From an uncultured Bryobacterales bacterium (GTDB lineage: Bacteria > Acidobacteriota > Terriglobia > Bryobacterales > UBA6623), in assembly GCA_946887065.1 (NCBI GenBank), contig CAMPKL010000230.1, positions 1 through 6,337 on the forward strand: a stretch of DNA of 6,337 nt, in the 5' to 3' direction. How positions within the stretch are numbered: the stretch's first letter is position 1; every line of letters begins with the position of its first letter. Of this stretch, positions 1 through 5,607 are shown piece by piece. The notes beneath the pieces were generated by a model, which was given only the letters and a program-made list of their open reading frames with translations, did not search any database and was not told where the DNA came from. Both the position numbers and the translations under genes were made by a program.

Positions 1-44
1 CCGTGCTCGGTCCAGCCAGGGATCTTATAGTTCAGTTGTAGCAT
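1..44 (-). CDS. Possible N-terminus of a minus-strand gene, cut by the window edge
   Basis: Read on the minus strand, an ATG at 44 opens 14 codons without a stop up to the window edge, giving MLQLNYKIPGWTEH. The composition is protein-like, and the position (divergent from hisS, across a gap of about 100 bases) fits a gene start. I do not recognise the family from so few residues. Doubt: the bases around the ATG (CCATGCTAC) match the promoter-like box in front of hisS, so this could be a -10 element rather than a start codon. No clear Shine-Dalgarno sequence precedes it. Confidence 0.35.
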   Translation of the reverse strand, partial: MLQLNYKIPGWTEH

Positions 45-124
45 GGCGTGTCAAGCGGGGACCCGTCGGCCAATTCCCGAAGCTAATTTGCACGCTCCGG
101 TGGACAGGCTTGAACGAACCTCCA

Positions 125-133
125 TGCTACGCT
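125..133 (+). promoter_or_regulatory. Candidate -10 box of hisS (TGCTACGCT)
   Basis: The hexamer TACGCT (128-133), preceded by TGC, lies 9 bases before the hisS ATG at 143. Initiation about 7 bases after the box would put the transcript start almost at the ATG, giving a leaderless or near-leaderless mRNA. I see no convincing -35 at the usual spacing. Bases 120-140 recur at 5509-5529 with only two mismatches. The call rests on position and on similarity to the boxes before other genes in the window. Confidence 0.45.
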
Positions 134-142
134 GGCGGTTTC

Positions 143-1558
143 ATGGCGAACAAAATTGAGGCGCGGTTGTCGCGCGGTTTACGAGATTTGCTGCCCGAAG
201 AAATGATCCAGCGGCAGTGGATGATCGACACGATACGCGGCGTCTATGAGCGGTACGGTTTCTCGCCGATCGAGACGCCTGCTGTTGAGTTTTTGGACGT
301 GCTGTCGGGGTCGGCGGGCGAGGAGGCGCAACAGGGTTTGTTCCGCGTCACGAACCCGGAAGAGGAAGCGCTGGGTCTACGCTTCGATCTGACGGTGCCG
401 CTGTCGCGGGTGGTTTCGCAGCACGATTTGCCGTTGCCGTTTCGGCGCTATCAGGTTTCGCCCGTGTGGCGCGCCGATAAGCCTGCGCCGGGACGCTTCC
501 GGCAGTTCACGCAGTTCGACATTGACTCAGTCGGGGCGCCATCGGAGATCGCCGACGTCGAGATTATGGCCGCCATGTGCGACACGCTAGAGGCGCTCAA
601 TGTCGGCGGCTACATCGTGCGCTTTTCAAGCCGCAAGATCCTCAACCTGTTGCTGGCCTATGCGGGCATCGAGGGCGACCAGGGGACGGAAGTGTTCCGC
701 GTGCTCGACAAGCTCGACAAGATCGGGCTCGACAAAGTGAAGCTTGAGCTCGGGTCTGGCTACAAGGATGAATCCGGGGCGCCGATTCGCGGCCTGGGAC
801 TCGATGACAGTCAAATCGGCCGCATCGTTGAGTTCCTTGGGACGAAGGGTGAGACGCGCGCGAAGGTCATTATCAAACTGCGTGCGCTCTTCGCCTTGGT
901 CGCAGGCGCCGAGACCGAAATCGACGAGATCGAGGCCATCTCAAACCATCTCGAAATGTTGGGCTACGCCAGCGACCGCGTCATGCTGGACTTGAGCATC
1001 GCCCGCGGCCTGGCCTATTACACTGGCCCGGTTTTCGAGGCGAACCTCACCGACGCGCCGGAGTTCGGTTCGATTTTCGCCGGGGGCCGTTACGACAATC
1101 TCGTGACGCGTTTCGGGGGGCCGGCGGTGCCGGCTACGGGCGCCTCGATGGGCGTGGACAGGCTGTTGGCCGCGCTGATTCACTTAAAGCGTGTAAGGAC
1201 GTTCAAGACGATGGCGCAAGTGCTGGTCACGACGATGGACGAGTCGCTGACCGGCGAGTACTTGGCGCTGACTCACGAGTTGCGCCGCGCCGGCATCCGC
1301 ACCGAAATTCACGTCGGGCGGCCTAAGAAGCTCGGCAAGCAACTGCAGCGCGCCGATCGATTGGAGATTCCTTACGTGCTGATCATGGGCGGAGACGAAG
1401 CGGCACGCGGCGTGGTCACCGTCAAAGAGATGGAAGTCGGCCGCGAACAGGCCGAAGCCGTCACTGACCACGAAGAGTGGAAAGAAGCTCGCTTCGGGCA
1501 ACAAGAAGTGCCGCGCACGCAATTGGTCGCCACGCTGAAACGTCTGCTGAAGATCTAA
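143..1558 (+). CDS. hisS: Histidyl-tRNA synthetase (HisRS)
   Basis: Cytosolic class II aminoacyl-tRNA synthetase that charges tRNA-His with histidine using ATP. From the ATG at 143 the protein has 471 residues, somewhat longer than the roughly 420-430 of many bacterial HisRS. Catalytic core features in order: LRDLLPEE near the N-terminus; motif 1 around GVYERYGFSPIETP (33-46); motif 2 YQVSPVWR...GRFRQF (103-122); the histidine-specific motif ARGLAYYTG (287-295); FAGGRYDNL (312-320); motif 3 TGASMGVDRLL (332-342). An anticodon-binding domain follows from about 357 to the end. The motif 2 loop, RADKPAPGRFRQFTQFDID, differs from the usual bacterial RHERPQKGRYRQFHQ and resembles alphaproteobacterial enzymes. 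The frame stays open upstream (TTG at 110), but the ATG at 143 gives the normal family N-terminus and sits just after a -10-like box. Its stop overlaps that of the convergent membrane gene. Confidence 0.97.
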   Translation: MANKIEARLSRGLRDLLPEEMIQRQWMIDTIRGVYERYGFSPIETPAVEFLDVLSGSAGEEAQQGLFRVTNPEEEALGLRFDLTVPLSRVVSQHDLPLPFRRYQVSPVWRADKPAPGRFRQFTQFDIDSVGAPSEIADVEIMAAMCDTLEALNVGGYIVRFSSRKILNLLLAYAGIEGDQGTEVFRVLDKLDKIGLDKVKLELGSGYKDESGAPIRGLGLDDSQIGRIVEFLGTKGETRAKVIIKLRALFALVAGAETEIDEIEAISNHLEMLGYASDRVMLDLSIARGLAYYTGPVFEANLTDAPEFGSIFAGGRYDNLVTRFGGPAVPATGASMGVDRLLAALIHLKRVRTFKTMAQVLVTTMDESLTGEYLALTHELRRAGIRTEIHVGRPKKLGKQLQRADRLEIPYVLIMGGDEAARGVVTVKEMEVGREQAEAVTDHEEWKEARFGQQEVPRTQLVATLKRLLKI

Positions 1559-1998
1559 GAAGTTCGGATGAGGACAACGCCGCCGGCCAGCAGTCCGAGC
1601 CCGAGGATGCGCTGCAGATTGACGTGGTGCACGGGGAATCCGACCAGGCCGTAGTGGTCACAGATTACCGAGGCGCTTAACTGGCCCAAAATGATGCAAG
1701 CGACGAACGTCGAGGCGCCAAGCCGGTGCGAAAGAACGATGCCGGCCAGTACCAAGCAGGCGCCCATAGAGCCGCCCGCCCAACACCACCAGGGAATTTT
1801 GCTCAGCGTTTGAAGCGACGGCGGACCGGCCTGCATCGTCAGCACGGCCATCAACAAGATTATTAAGCCGATCACGAAGTTCGCGATTGCCGCAAAGACA
1901 GGGTGCGGGAGGAAGCCGCGCAAGGTGGCGTTGATACCGGCTTGCACGGGCACCAACATTCCGGAAAGAGCGGCGAGTATGACGAACAGCACTTGCAT
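1555..1998 (-). CDS. DMT family transporter, YdcZ/DUF606 type (single domain)
   Basis: Integral inner-membrane protein of 147 residues related to the drug/metabolite transporter superfamily (YdcZ, formerly DUF606). About five hydrophobic helices are visible, near residues 2-20, 34-55, 70-90, 94-115 and 128-145. Family marks are QAGINATLRGFLPHPVFAA (19-37), PWWCWAGGSMGA (69-80), GASTFVACIILGQLSAS (94-110), the DHYGLVG loop (114-120) and the closing RILGLGLLAGGVVLI (130-144). YdcZ proteins come as single units that presumably dimerise, or as internally duplicated forms; this is the single form, and no partner copy lies next to it. The substrate cannot be inferred. The gene is convergent with hisS: the two stops share CTAA at 1555-1558, so there is no intergenic terminator. 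Its start faces the lipoprotein gene across 39 bases. Confidence 0.9.
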   Translation of the reverse strand: MQVLFVILAALSGMLVPVQAGINATLRGFLPHPVFAAIANFVIGLIILLMAVLTMQAGPPSLQTLSKIPWWCWAGGSMGACLVLAGIVLSHRLGASTFVACIILGQLSASVICDHYGLVGFPVHHVNLQRILGLGLLAGGVVLIRTS

Positions 1999-2004
1999 CG
2001 CCCC

Positions 2005-2010
2005 ATTGTG
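2005..2010 (-). promoter_or_regulatory. Weak candidate -10 (CACAAT) of the YdcZ-type gene
   Basis: On the minus strand CACAAT ends 6 bases before the ATG at 1998, a spacing that would give a leaderless mRNA. It matches TATAAT at four of six positions. An alternative further upstream is TGCTAGCTG, the reverse face of the palindrome GCTAGC at 2023-2028, which lies within the box of the divergent lipoprotein gene. The sequence alone does not decide between them. Confidence 0.25.
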
Positions 2011-2021
2011 CCGCAGCAGTC

Positions 2022-2030
2022 AGCTAGCAT
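2022..2030 (+). promoter_or_regulatory. Candidate -10 box of the lipoprotein gene (AGCTAGCAT)
   Basis: TAGCAT (2025-2030) sits 7 bases before the ATG at 2038 and fits the GCTAnnnTG pattern seen before other genes here. The spacing implies a leaderless transcript starting at or next to the ATG, and no Shine-Dalgarno sequence is present. The box includes the palindrome GCTAGC and could serve both directions. No clear -35 is seen. Confidence 0.4.
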
Positions 2031-2037
2031 GTTGGCC

Positions 2038-2514
2038 ATGAGCCGACTGATTTTGTGGGCATTATTCATGCTGGCCGTAGGATTAAGCGCCTGCGGCAGC
2101 GAGCCGCCGAGCGCCGATGAGCAGGCCCGGCTCGAGAAGGAATTTCAAGAGTCGATGACCGACGTCGTTCTTGTCGGCAACTTCACTGTGACGGGACGCG
2201 GCGACGATGCGCAGCTGCGTCCTGAGCGCTATGAAGTCAAGAGCGTCAACCACGTTGCCGGCGATATCTGGACCTTCACCACGCGCATTCAATACGGCGA
2301 GCGGGACGTGACGGTGCCGGTGCCTGTGAAGTTGATGTGGGCGGGAGATACGCCCGTGGTGACGCTGACGGATGCCGACATTCCGGGCGTGGGGACGTTC
2401 ACCGCGCGCGTGGTCTTCTACCGCGACCACTACTCAGGCATGTGGTGGCACGGCGAAACCGGCGGCAATCAGTTCGGGCGTCTTCTGCGCGGCGACGAAG
2501 CCAAAGCGGAATGA
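2038..2514 (+). CDS. Conserved lipoprotein of unknown function
   Basis: Predicted 158-residue lipoprotein. The N-terminus MSRLILWALFMLAVGLSACG is a type II signal peptide: one Arg, a hydrophobic stretch at 4-16 and a lipobox LSAC with the acylated Cys at 19. The mature part has a short acidic linker (about 20-40), then one compact, probably beta-rich domain (about 45-150) with VVLVGNFTVTG, LRPERYEVKSVN, DIWTFTTRIQYGERDVTVPVPVKLMWAGDTPV, TLTDADIPGVGTFTARVVFY and a final YSGMWWHGETGGNQFGRL. I recall similar uncharacterised proteins with the WTF..RI.YG.RDVTVP / WAGDTP / IPG.GTFTARV pattern in planctomycetes and acidobacteria; no function is known to me. An in-frame ATG lies at 2029, but 2038 gives the cleaner signal peptide and follows the TAGCAT box by 7 bases. 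The stop abuts the stop of the convergent isomerase-like gene with no base between. Confidence 0.85.
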   Translation: MSRLILWALFMLAVGLSACGSEPPSADEQARLEKEFQESMTDVVLVGNFTVTGRGDDAQLRPERYEVKSVNHVAGDIWTFTTRIQYGERDVTVPVPVKLMWAGDTPVVTLTDADIPGVGTFTARVVFYRDHYSGMWWHGETGGNQFGRLLRGDEAKAE

Positions 2515-3561
2515 CTACAACCCGAGCGTATCGGCGGCATACGCCAAACCGCCGCGGACGTTGTCGTCTTCGAGCTTGATGTATTCTTCGGGCGAGAGAG
2601 CGCTGATTCGCGGCAACTCGTCCTTCGGCTCTGTTTCTTCAACGAGCTTGCTGGTGCGCACGACGTCTTGTCCGGGGATATCGGTCCCCATCGTCGTCCA
2701 GTAGGCGTCTTCGAGATAGGGGACTTCCAGCGCATCGCGGGTCATCGTCTCGAGCGAGAACTTGAGATTGGGCTGCGCCTGGCGCAACGTCGAGACGACT
2801 TGGCGCAAATTGATGACGCCGGTTCCGAGCTTCGCGTCAAAGAGCAGAAATCCCTTGTTGTACGACTTAAGGATATGGTCTTTGATGTGGCACGAGTAGG
2901 CGAACTTGGAAAAGGCTCGGGTGATGGAGACCGGGTCTTCCATCAGCGCGTAGTTGTTGCCGAGATCGACGCAGACGCCGATGTACTCGCTCTGTATGCG
3001 GTCGATGAGTTGCAGCAGATCTTCGCTGCGCAGGTCTTTGTGGTTTTCGATGGCGAGCTTCATCTTGCGTTTGCGCAAGATGGGTTCCGCGAGCGTGACG
3101 GATTTCCAGGCGGCCTGGCGCGCCTCCTGAAATTGCTGCAAGTCCGTAAAGGCTTCGTAGCGCCGGCCAGAGAACAACACGGTTCGTATGACGGTGGCTC
3201 CGGCTTGGTCGGCGGCGCGCACCATGTCCTGGAAAGAATCTAAATCGGACTCGCCACGGGGTAGTTGCGCCGACGCCTCGAAGTACATGCCGTTCTTTCG
3301 CAGCAGATCGCCGACCTTGCGGGCATAGCCGCCGTCAGCGTCGGGCAGCGTAGCTTGGATGCCCCCGGCGCCGAGTTCCGCGCAGTAGACGGCCAAACGT
3401 AGCGGATCGGTGATCGGCGTTTCGCCGCGTTGGCGCTCCATGCTCGCGCGGTAGTGATAGGAGGCGCTGCCCACGCCGACCGAAGTGCGAGGGGCGCCGG
3501 AGAGGGACGAGATAGCGGCCGGAGCGGCTGCGGCGAGTGTGGCGAATTGACGACGTGTCAT
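2515..3561 (-). CDS. Tat-exported sugar phosphate isomerase/epimerase-like protein (xylose isomerase-like TIM barrel)
   Basis: A 348-residue AP_endonuc_2 / xylose-isomerase-like TIM barrel protein. It begins with a twin-arginine type signal, MTRRQFATLAAAAPAAISSL, and an Ala-rich stretch, so the mature enzyme (from about residue 24) should act outside the cytoplasm. The barrel runs from about 28 to 285. Likely divalent-metal ligands, by family pattern, are Glu172 (AIENHKD), Asp199 (VCVDLGNN), His225 (SCHIKDH) and Glu271 (FSLETM); His174 and Lys227/Asp228 are the usual companions. The C-terminal 60 or so residues (about 288-348, charged, ending SPEEYIKLEDDNVRGGLAYA) extend past the barrel. Such exported members are common in Bryobacter/Solibacter-like acidobacteria and in planctomycetes and are usually linked to sugar or polyol breakdown; the substrate cannot be told here. 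No sugar-related gene sits beside it. It is divergent from the EVE gene across 63 bases and convergent with the lipoprotein gene. Confidence 0.9.
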   Translation of the reverse strand: MTRRQFATLAAAAPAAISSLSGAPRTSVGVGSASYHYRASMERQRGETPITDPLRLAVYCAELGAGGIQATLPDADGGYARKVGDLLRKNGMYFEASAQLPRGESDLDSFQDMVRAADQAGATVIRTVLFSGRRYEAFTDLQQFQEARQAAWKSVTLAEPILRKRKMKLAIENHKDLRSEDLLQLIDRIQSEYIGVCVDLGNNYALMEDPVSITRAFSKFAYSCHIKDHILKSYNKGFLLFDAKLGTGVINLRQVVSTLRQAQPNLKFSLETMTRDALEVPYLEDAYWTTMGTDIPGQDVVRTSKLVEETEPKDELPRISALSPEEYIKLEDDNVRGGLAYAADTLGL

Positions 3562-3589
3562 GGCGATTATGTTTTAATCTCCCGTGGGA

Positions 3590-3598
3590 AGGATAGCA
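3590..3598 (-). promoter_or_regulatory. Candidate extended -10 (TGCTATCCT) of the isomerase-like gene
   Basis: On the minus strand TGCTATCCT carries both the TGn extension and a TATCCT hexamer, 28 bases before the ATG at 3561. A start about 7 bases on would give a leader of roughly 20 bases. GGGAGA (minus strand, 3583-3578) lies 16 bases before the ATG, rather far for a ribosome binding site. A nearer alternative -10 is CATAAT, 4 bases before the ATG. Confidence 0.4.
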
Positions 3599-3605
3599 TC
3601 GAAGC

Positions 3606-3614
3606 GGCTAAACT
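3606..3614 (+). promoter_or_regulatory. Candidate -10 box of the EVE gene (GGCTAAACT)
   Basis: TAAACT (3609-3614) lies 10 bases before the ATG at 3625 and fits GCTAnnnTG. The implied transcript starts a few bases before the ATG. GAGCGGA between box and start overlaps where a weak Shine-Dalgarno would be, but the spacing leaves little room for a leader. An upstream TTGACG (3547-3552) falls inside the divergent gene and is not at normal spacing from this box. Confidence 0.4.
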
Positions 3615-3624
3615 GAGCGGACGT

Positions 3625-4029
3625 ATGCAGTACTGGCTCGTCAAATCGGAACCTTTCAAGTACTCGTGGGAGCAGTTCGTTAAGGACAAGGGAACAACCT
3701 GGGACGGCGTGCGCAGCCACGAGGCGCGCAACAACCTGCGGGCGATGGCCAAGGGCGATCAGGTGCTCTTTTACCATTCGAACGAAGGCTTGGAGATCGT
3801 AGGCATAGCCAAGGTCGCCAAGGCCGCGTATCAAGATCCCACCACCGACGACGAGCGCTGGTCCGTCGTGGACCTCAAGCCGGTGAAGGCTCTGAAGAAG
3901 CCGGTGACGCTGGCCCAGATGAAAGCCGATAAACGGCTGAAGAACATGAAGCTCGTCCGCCAAGGCCGGTTGTCGGTTGCGCCGGTGACTGAAGACGAGT
4001 TCAACGCGGTAATGGAACTGGCTTCGTGA
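3625..4029 (+). CDS. EVE domain (PUA-like) protein
   Basis: A 134-residue cytosolic protein made almost wholly of one EVE domain, the PUA-like fold typified by human THYN1 (Thy28). Diagnostic runs: QYWLVKSEPFKYSWEQ (2-17), TTWDGVRSHEARNNLRAM (24-41), KGDQVLFYHSNEG (43-55), EIVGIAKV (57-64), DERWSVVDLKPV (76-87) and the closing RQGRLSVAPVTEDEF (112-126). EVE domains are thought to bind modified bases in DNA or RNA through an aromatic cage; here WLVKSEP, WDGVR and FYHSN supply the conserved pocket. The bacterial function is not settled. No restriction or methyltransferase gene lies nearby, so a stand-alone housekeeping-type copy is more likely than a defence fusion. The frame is open further upstream, but ATG 3625 gives the standard family N-terminus and follows a TAAACT box by 10 bases. 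Confidence 0.95.
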   Translation: MQYWLVKSEPFKYSWEQFVKDKGTTWDGVRSHEARNNLRAMAKGDQVLFYHSNEGLEIVGIAKVAKAAYQDPTTDDERWSVVDLKPVKALKKPVTLAQMKADKRLKNMKLVRQGRLSVAPVTEDEFNAVMELAS

Positions 4030-4188
4030 ACCGCGCCAGAAACGGGGCGAGGAGCGCCTTGCAGATTGCCGCCGCCGGCAGACTGGACATCATAACTACA
4101 GTGGGTGCTTCCATAACGCCACTAGGGTCGACCCGTTCGGAATCTCGCTCCACGAGGGGTTCGGCTTAATACTAGCCAGCGCTTTTGC
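4030..4188. other. Convergent intergenic gap with a small hairpin
   Basis: This 159-base gap between the stops of the EVE and GT87 genes is the only convergent gap in the window with room for a terminator. It holds a short inverted repeat, TGCCG-CCGC-CGGCA (4067-4080), flanked by a partly pairing CAG/CTG, but no T tract follows on either strand. A palindrome GGGTCGACCC lies at 4125-4134. I see no coding potential and no complete tRNA. The hairpin could end transcription only weakly, or through Rho. Confidence 0.3.
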
Positions 4189-5439
4189 TTAGTGCTCCGT
4201 GTCGGAATGGCCGCTAACGCGGCGGCATTCCCGGAGGCAGACGCCGATGAAGAGAAGGCCGCAAAACGACGCCATCGAGGAAAATAGCCATAGCGCAGCG
4301 GGGTTACCCATTGTCCAGCCGTAGAAGCCAAGATAGATCTGCAGACCTAGGGACGGAATTTGGTTTACGCCCAGAAACGCTGCCGCTACGAAGAGGGCAG
4401 CGACGGACCTGCCTTGCCGCAGGAAACTCGCCAGCAAGTACGCTGCGCCGGGGTATTGCAGCAACTGGTAGTGCGACCAAGCAACTGGCGCGCAGACTAA
4501 AGCGAGGCTCGTCAAAGCCGCTAGCCACAGCGGCTGCATCCGGCGATCTTTTCGCCCTCGGCTTGACCAGAAGAGTAAGATCACTCCTGCGATGTAGATC
4601 AAGCATCCCAGGCCGACCGAGGCGGCCGCGTGCGCTGGGCGCAAGTGCATCTCCTGGAGAGCGAGGCCGAACTCCCAGTTAAACGGCAGTCTCTGCCCGG
4701 TAGTAGGAGGATCCAGTATCCGAAGAGCCACTGCGGGAAGGGAGAAATTGAAAAACGCCGGTGTACCCATCCAAGCATTCGACATGGCTGGCGCGTGAGG
4801 CGGCGGTACGAAATATCGCAAGCCCATCCAAGGTAATGCCGCGAACGTAAAGAAAGTGAGCAGCCCCACACCCATGCCCTTCCAGTCTCGGGAAGGCGAA
4901 TAGTAGAGCAGCATCGCGCCCGGCCAGAGCTTGATGGCGGCCGCCAGTCCGAGCGCGGTCGCTCCAACCCGCGATCGGCGGGATGTGAAGTACCACGCGG
5001 TGGAGAGCAGAAGGAGCAGAACCGGGTTCACCTGCCCTAAAGCCAGATTGTTGAGGGCGGCGCCGCCGAAAGCCCACACGGAGACGGTGACGAGCGTAGC
5101 GGTACGATCTCCGCCGGCGGCCTTCCAAATTAGAACGCCGCTGGTCAGCAGACAGACCTGATTGATCCAAAACCACAAGAGCCGCGCGGCTTCATAGTCG
5201 AGCAGCGCCGTCGGGAGCAGCAAGAACGAAAGCACCGGCGGATAGATGTAACCAGCAATGCTGAAAGGAGACTTGCCCTGAAGCAGTGCGCGGGAAGCAT
5301 CGTGATAGATCCGGAAATCGCTGAGTCCAGGCCCGATGTACGACAAGGCGTCAAGTATGGCGGTGTCCAGGTACCAGCCAGTCGACGCGACTACGAACAG
5401 GAGCCAAATCAGCCGACGCGGTTTTGACAATTGGGGCAT
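4189..5439 (-). CDS. GT87 family (DUF2029) membrane glycosyltransferase-like protein
   Basis: Polytopic inner-membrane protein of 416 residues from the ATG at 5439, with roughly ten or more hydrophobic segments. It fits glycosyltransferase family 87 (DUF2029), GT-C fold enzymes such as mycobacterial PimE that move mannose from polyprenyl phosphate onto an acceptor on the outer face of the membrane. Family marks: first helix about 9-27; the loop DFRIYHDASRALLQGKSPF (41-59) with Asp41 as the probable catalytic acid; YIYPPVLSFLLLPTALL (64-80); LALGQVNPVLLLLL (132-145); GLAAAIKLWPGAMLLYY (164-180); and APVAWSHYQLLQYPG (317-331). Sugar and acceptor cannot be predicted, and no cell-envelope gene adjoins it. 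The frame extends to an ATG at 5565, adding 42 polar, Arg-rich residues not expected in the family; the start at 5439 places MPQLSKPRR directly before the first helix and is preferred, although it has no clear ribosome binding site. Confidence 0.88.
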   Translation of the reverse strand: MPQLSKPRRLIWLLFVVASTGWYLDTAILDALSYIGPGLSDFRIYHDASRALLQGKSPFSIAGYIYPPVLSFLLLPTALLDYEAARLLWFWINQVCLLTSGVLIWKAAGGDRTATLVTVSVWAFGGAALNNLALGQVNPVLLLLLSTAWYFTSRRSRVGATALGLAAAIKLWPGAMLLYYSPSRDWKGMGVGLLTFFTFAALPWMGLRYFVPPPHAPAMSNAWMGTPAFFNFSLPAVALRILDPPTTGQRLPFNWEFGLALQEMHLRPAHAAASVGLGCLIYIAGVILLFWSSRGRKDRRMQPLWLAALTSLALVCAPVAWSHYQLLQYPGAAYLLASFLRQGRSVAALFVAAAFLGVNQIPSLGLQIYLGFYGWTMGNPAALWLFSSMASFCGLLFIGVCLRECRRVSGHSDTEH

Positions 5440-5511
5440 TATGGCGTGCGCGTTGGCCGAATGCGTGCTTTTTCGGCAGCTGCGGAGATGCAGCCCACAC
5501 GTTAGGATCTC

Positions 5512-5522
5512 TATTCTACGCT
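5512..5522 (+). promoter_or_regulatory. Candidate -10 region in the GT87/CobQ-like divergent gap
   Basis: The run TATTCTACGCT offers two plus-strand -10 hexamers, TATTCT (5512-5517) and TACGCT (5517-5522). Its reverse face gives TAGAAT (5518-5513 on the minus strand), a good -10 for the divergent GT87 gene. The spot could therefore start transcription both ways, with leaders of about 70-90 bases to the ATGs at 5439 (minus) and 5608 (plus). The surrounding 21 bases repeat those in front of hisS with two mismatches. No clear -35 is visible. Confidence 0.35.
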
Positions 5523-5607
5523 GGCGGTTCCGTCTGTCGCTGGCCGCCGCTTGACCGCGTTTCATCGCGCTTGATACCTTCGCCCATTACCCCGCAAACA
5601 GGAATCG

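Noticed and set aside
110..142. Upstream TTG start that would add 11 residues to HisRS
   Set aside because: The added residues are not family-like, and the ATG at 143 gives the normal N-terminus and follows a -10-like box. The frame is open back to base 2 by chance.
1903..2037. Upstream extension of the lipoprotein reading frame
   Set aside because: It would bury the type II signal peptide inside the protein and overlap the divergent membrane gene; ATG 2038 fits the signal peptide and lipobox.
2668..3243. A plus-strand open frame of 191 codons opposite the isomerase-like gene
   Set aside because: It lies entirely antisense to a well-supported gene, its translation shows no recognisable family pattern, and high GC content makes such shadow frames common.
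3430..3624. Upstream extension of the EVE reading frame
   Set aside because: The extra 65 residues are antisense to the isomerase-like gene and unlike any EVE protein; MQYWLVKSEP is the canonical start of the family.
4067..4080. Hairpin TGCCG-CCGC-CGGCA as an intrinsic terminator
   Set aside because: The stem has only five pairs and no T tract follows on either strand, so I report it only as part of the gap.
4125..4158. tRNA-like 3' end (CGTTCGGAATCTCGCTCC) in the gap after the EVE gene
   Set aside because: The T-arm stem does not pair (GACCC against TCGCT), no 5' acceptor partner or anticodon arm is found in the preceding 75 bases, and the loop has an extra base.
4311..4682. Plus-strand open frame of 123 codons within the GT87 gene
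   Set aside because: It is an antisense shadow with Arg/Ser-rich, low-information translation and no start signal.
5440..5565. N-terminal extension of the GT87 protein to the ATG at 5565
   Set aside because: The 42 added residues are polar and Arg/Cys-rich, and they cover the gap holding promoter-like boxes; the family begins shortly before its first membrane helix.
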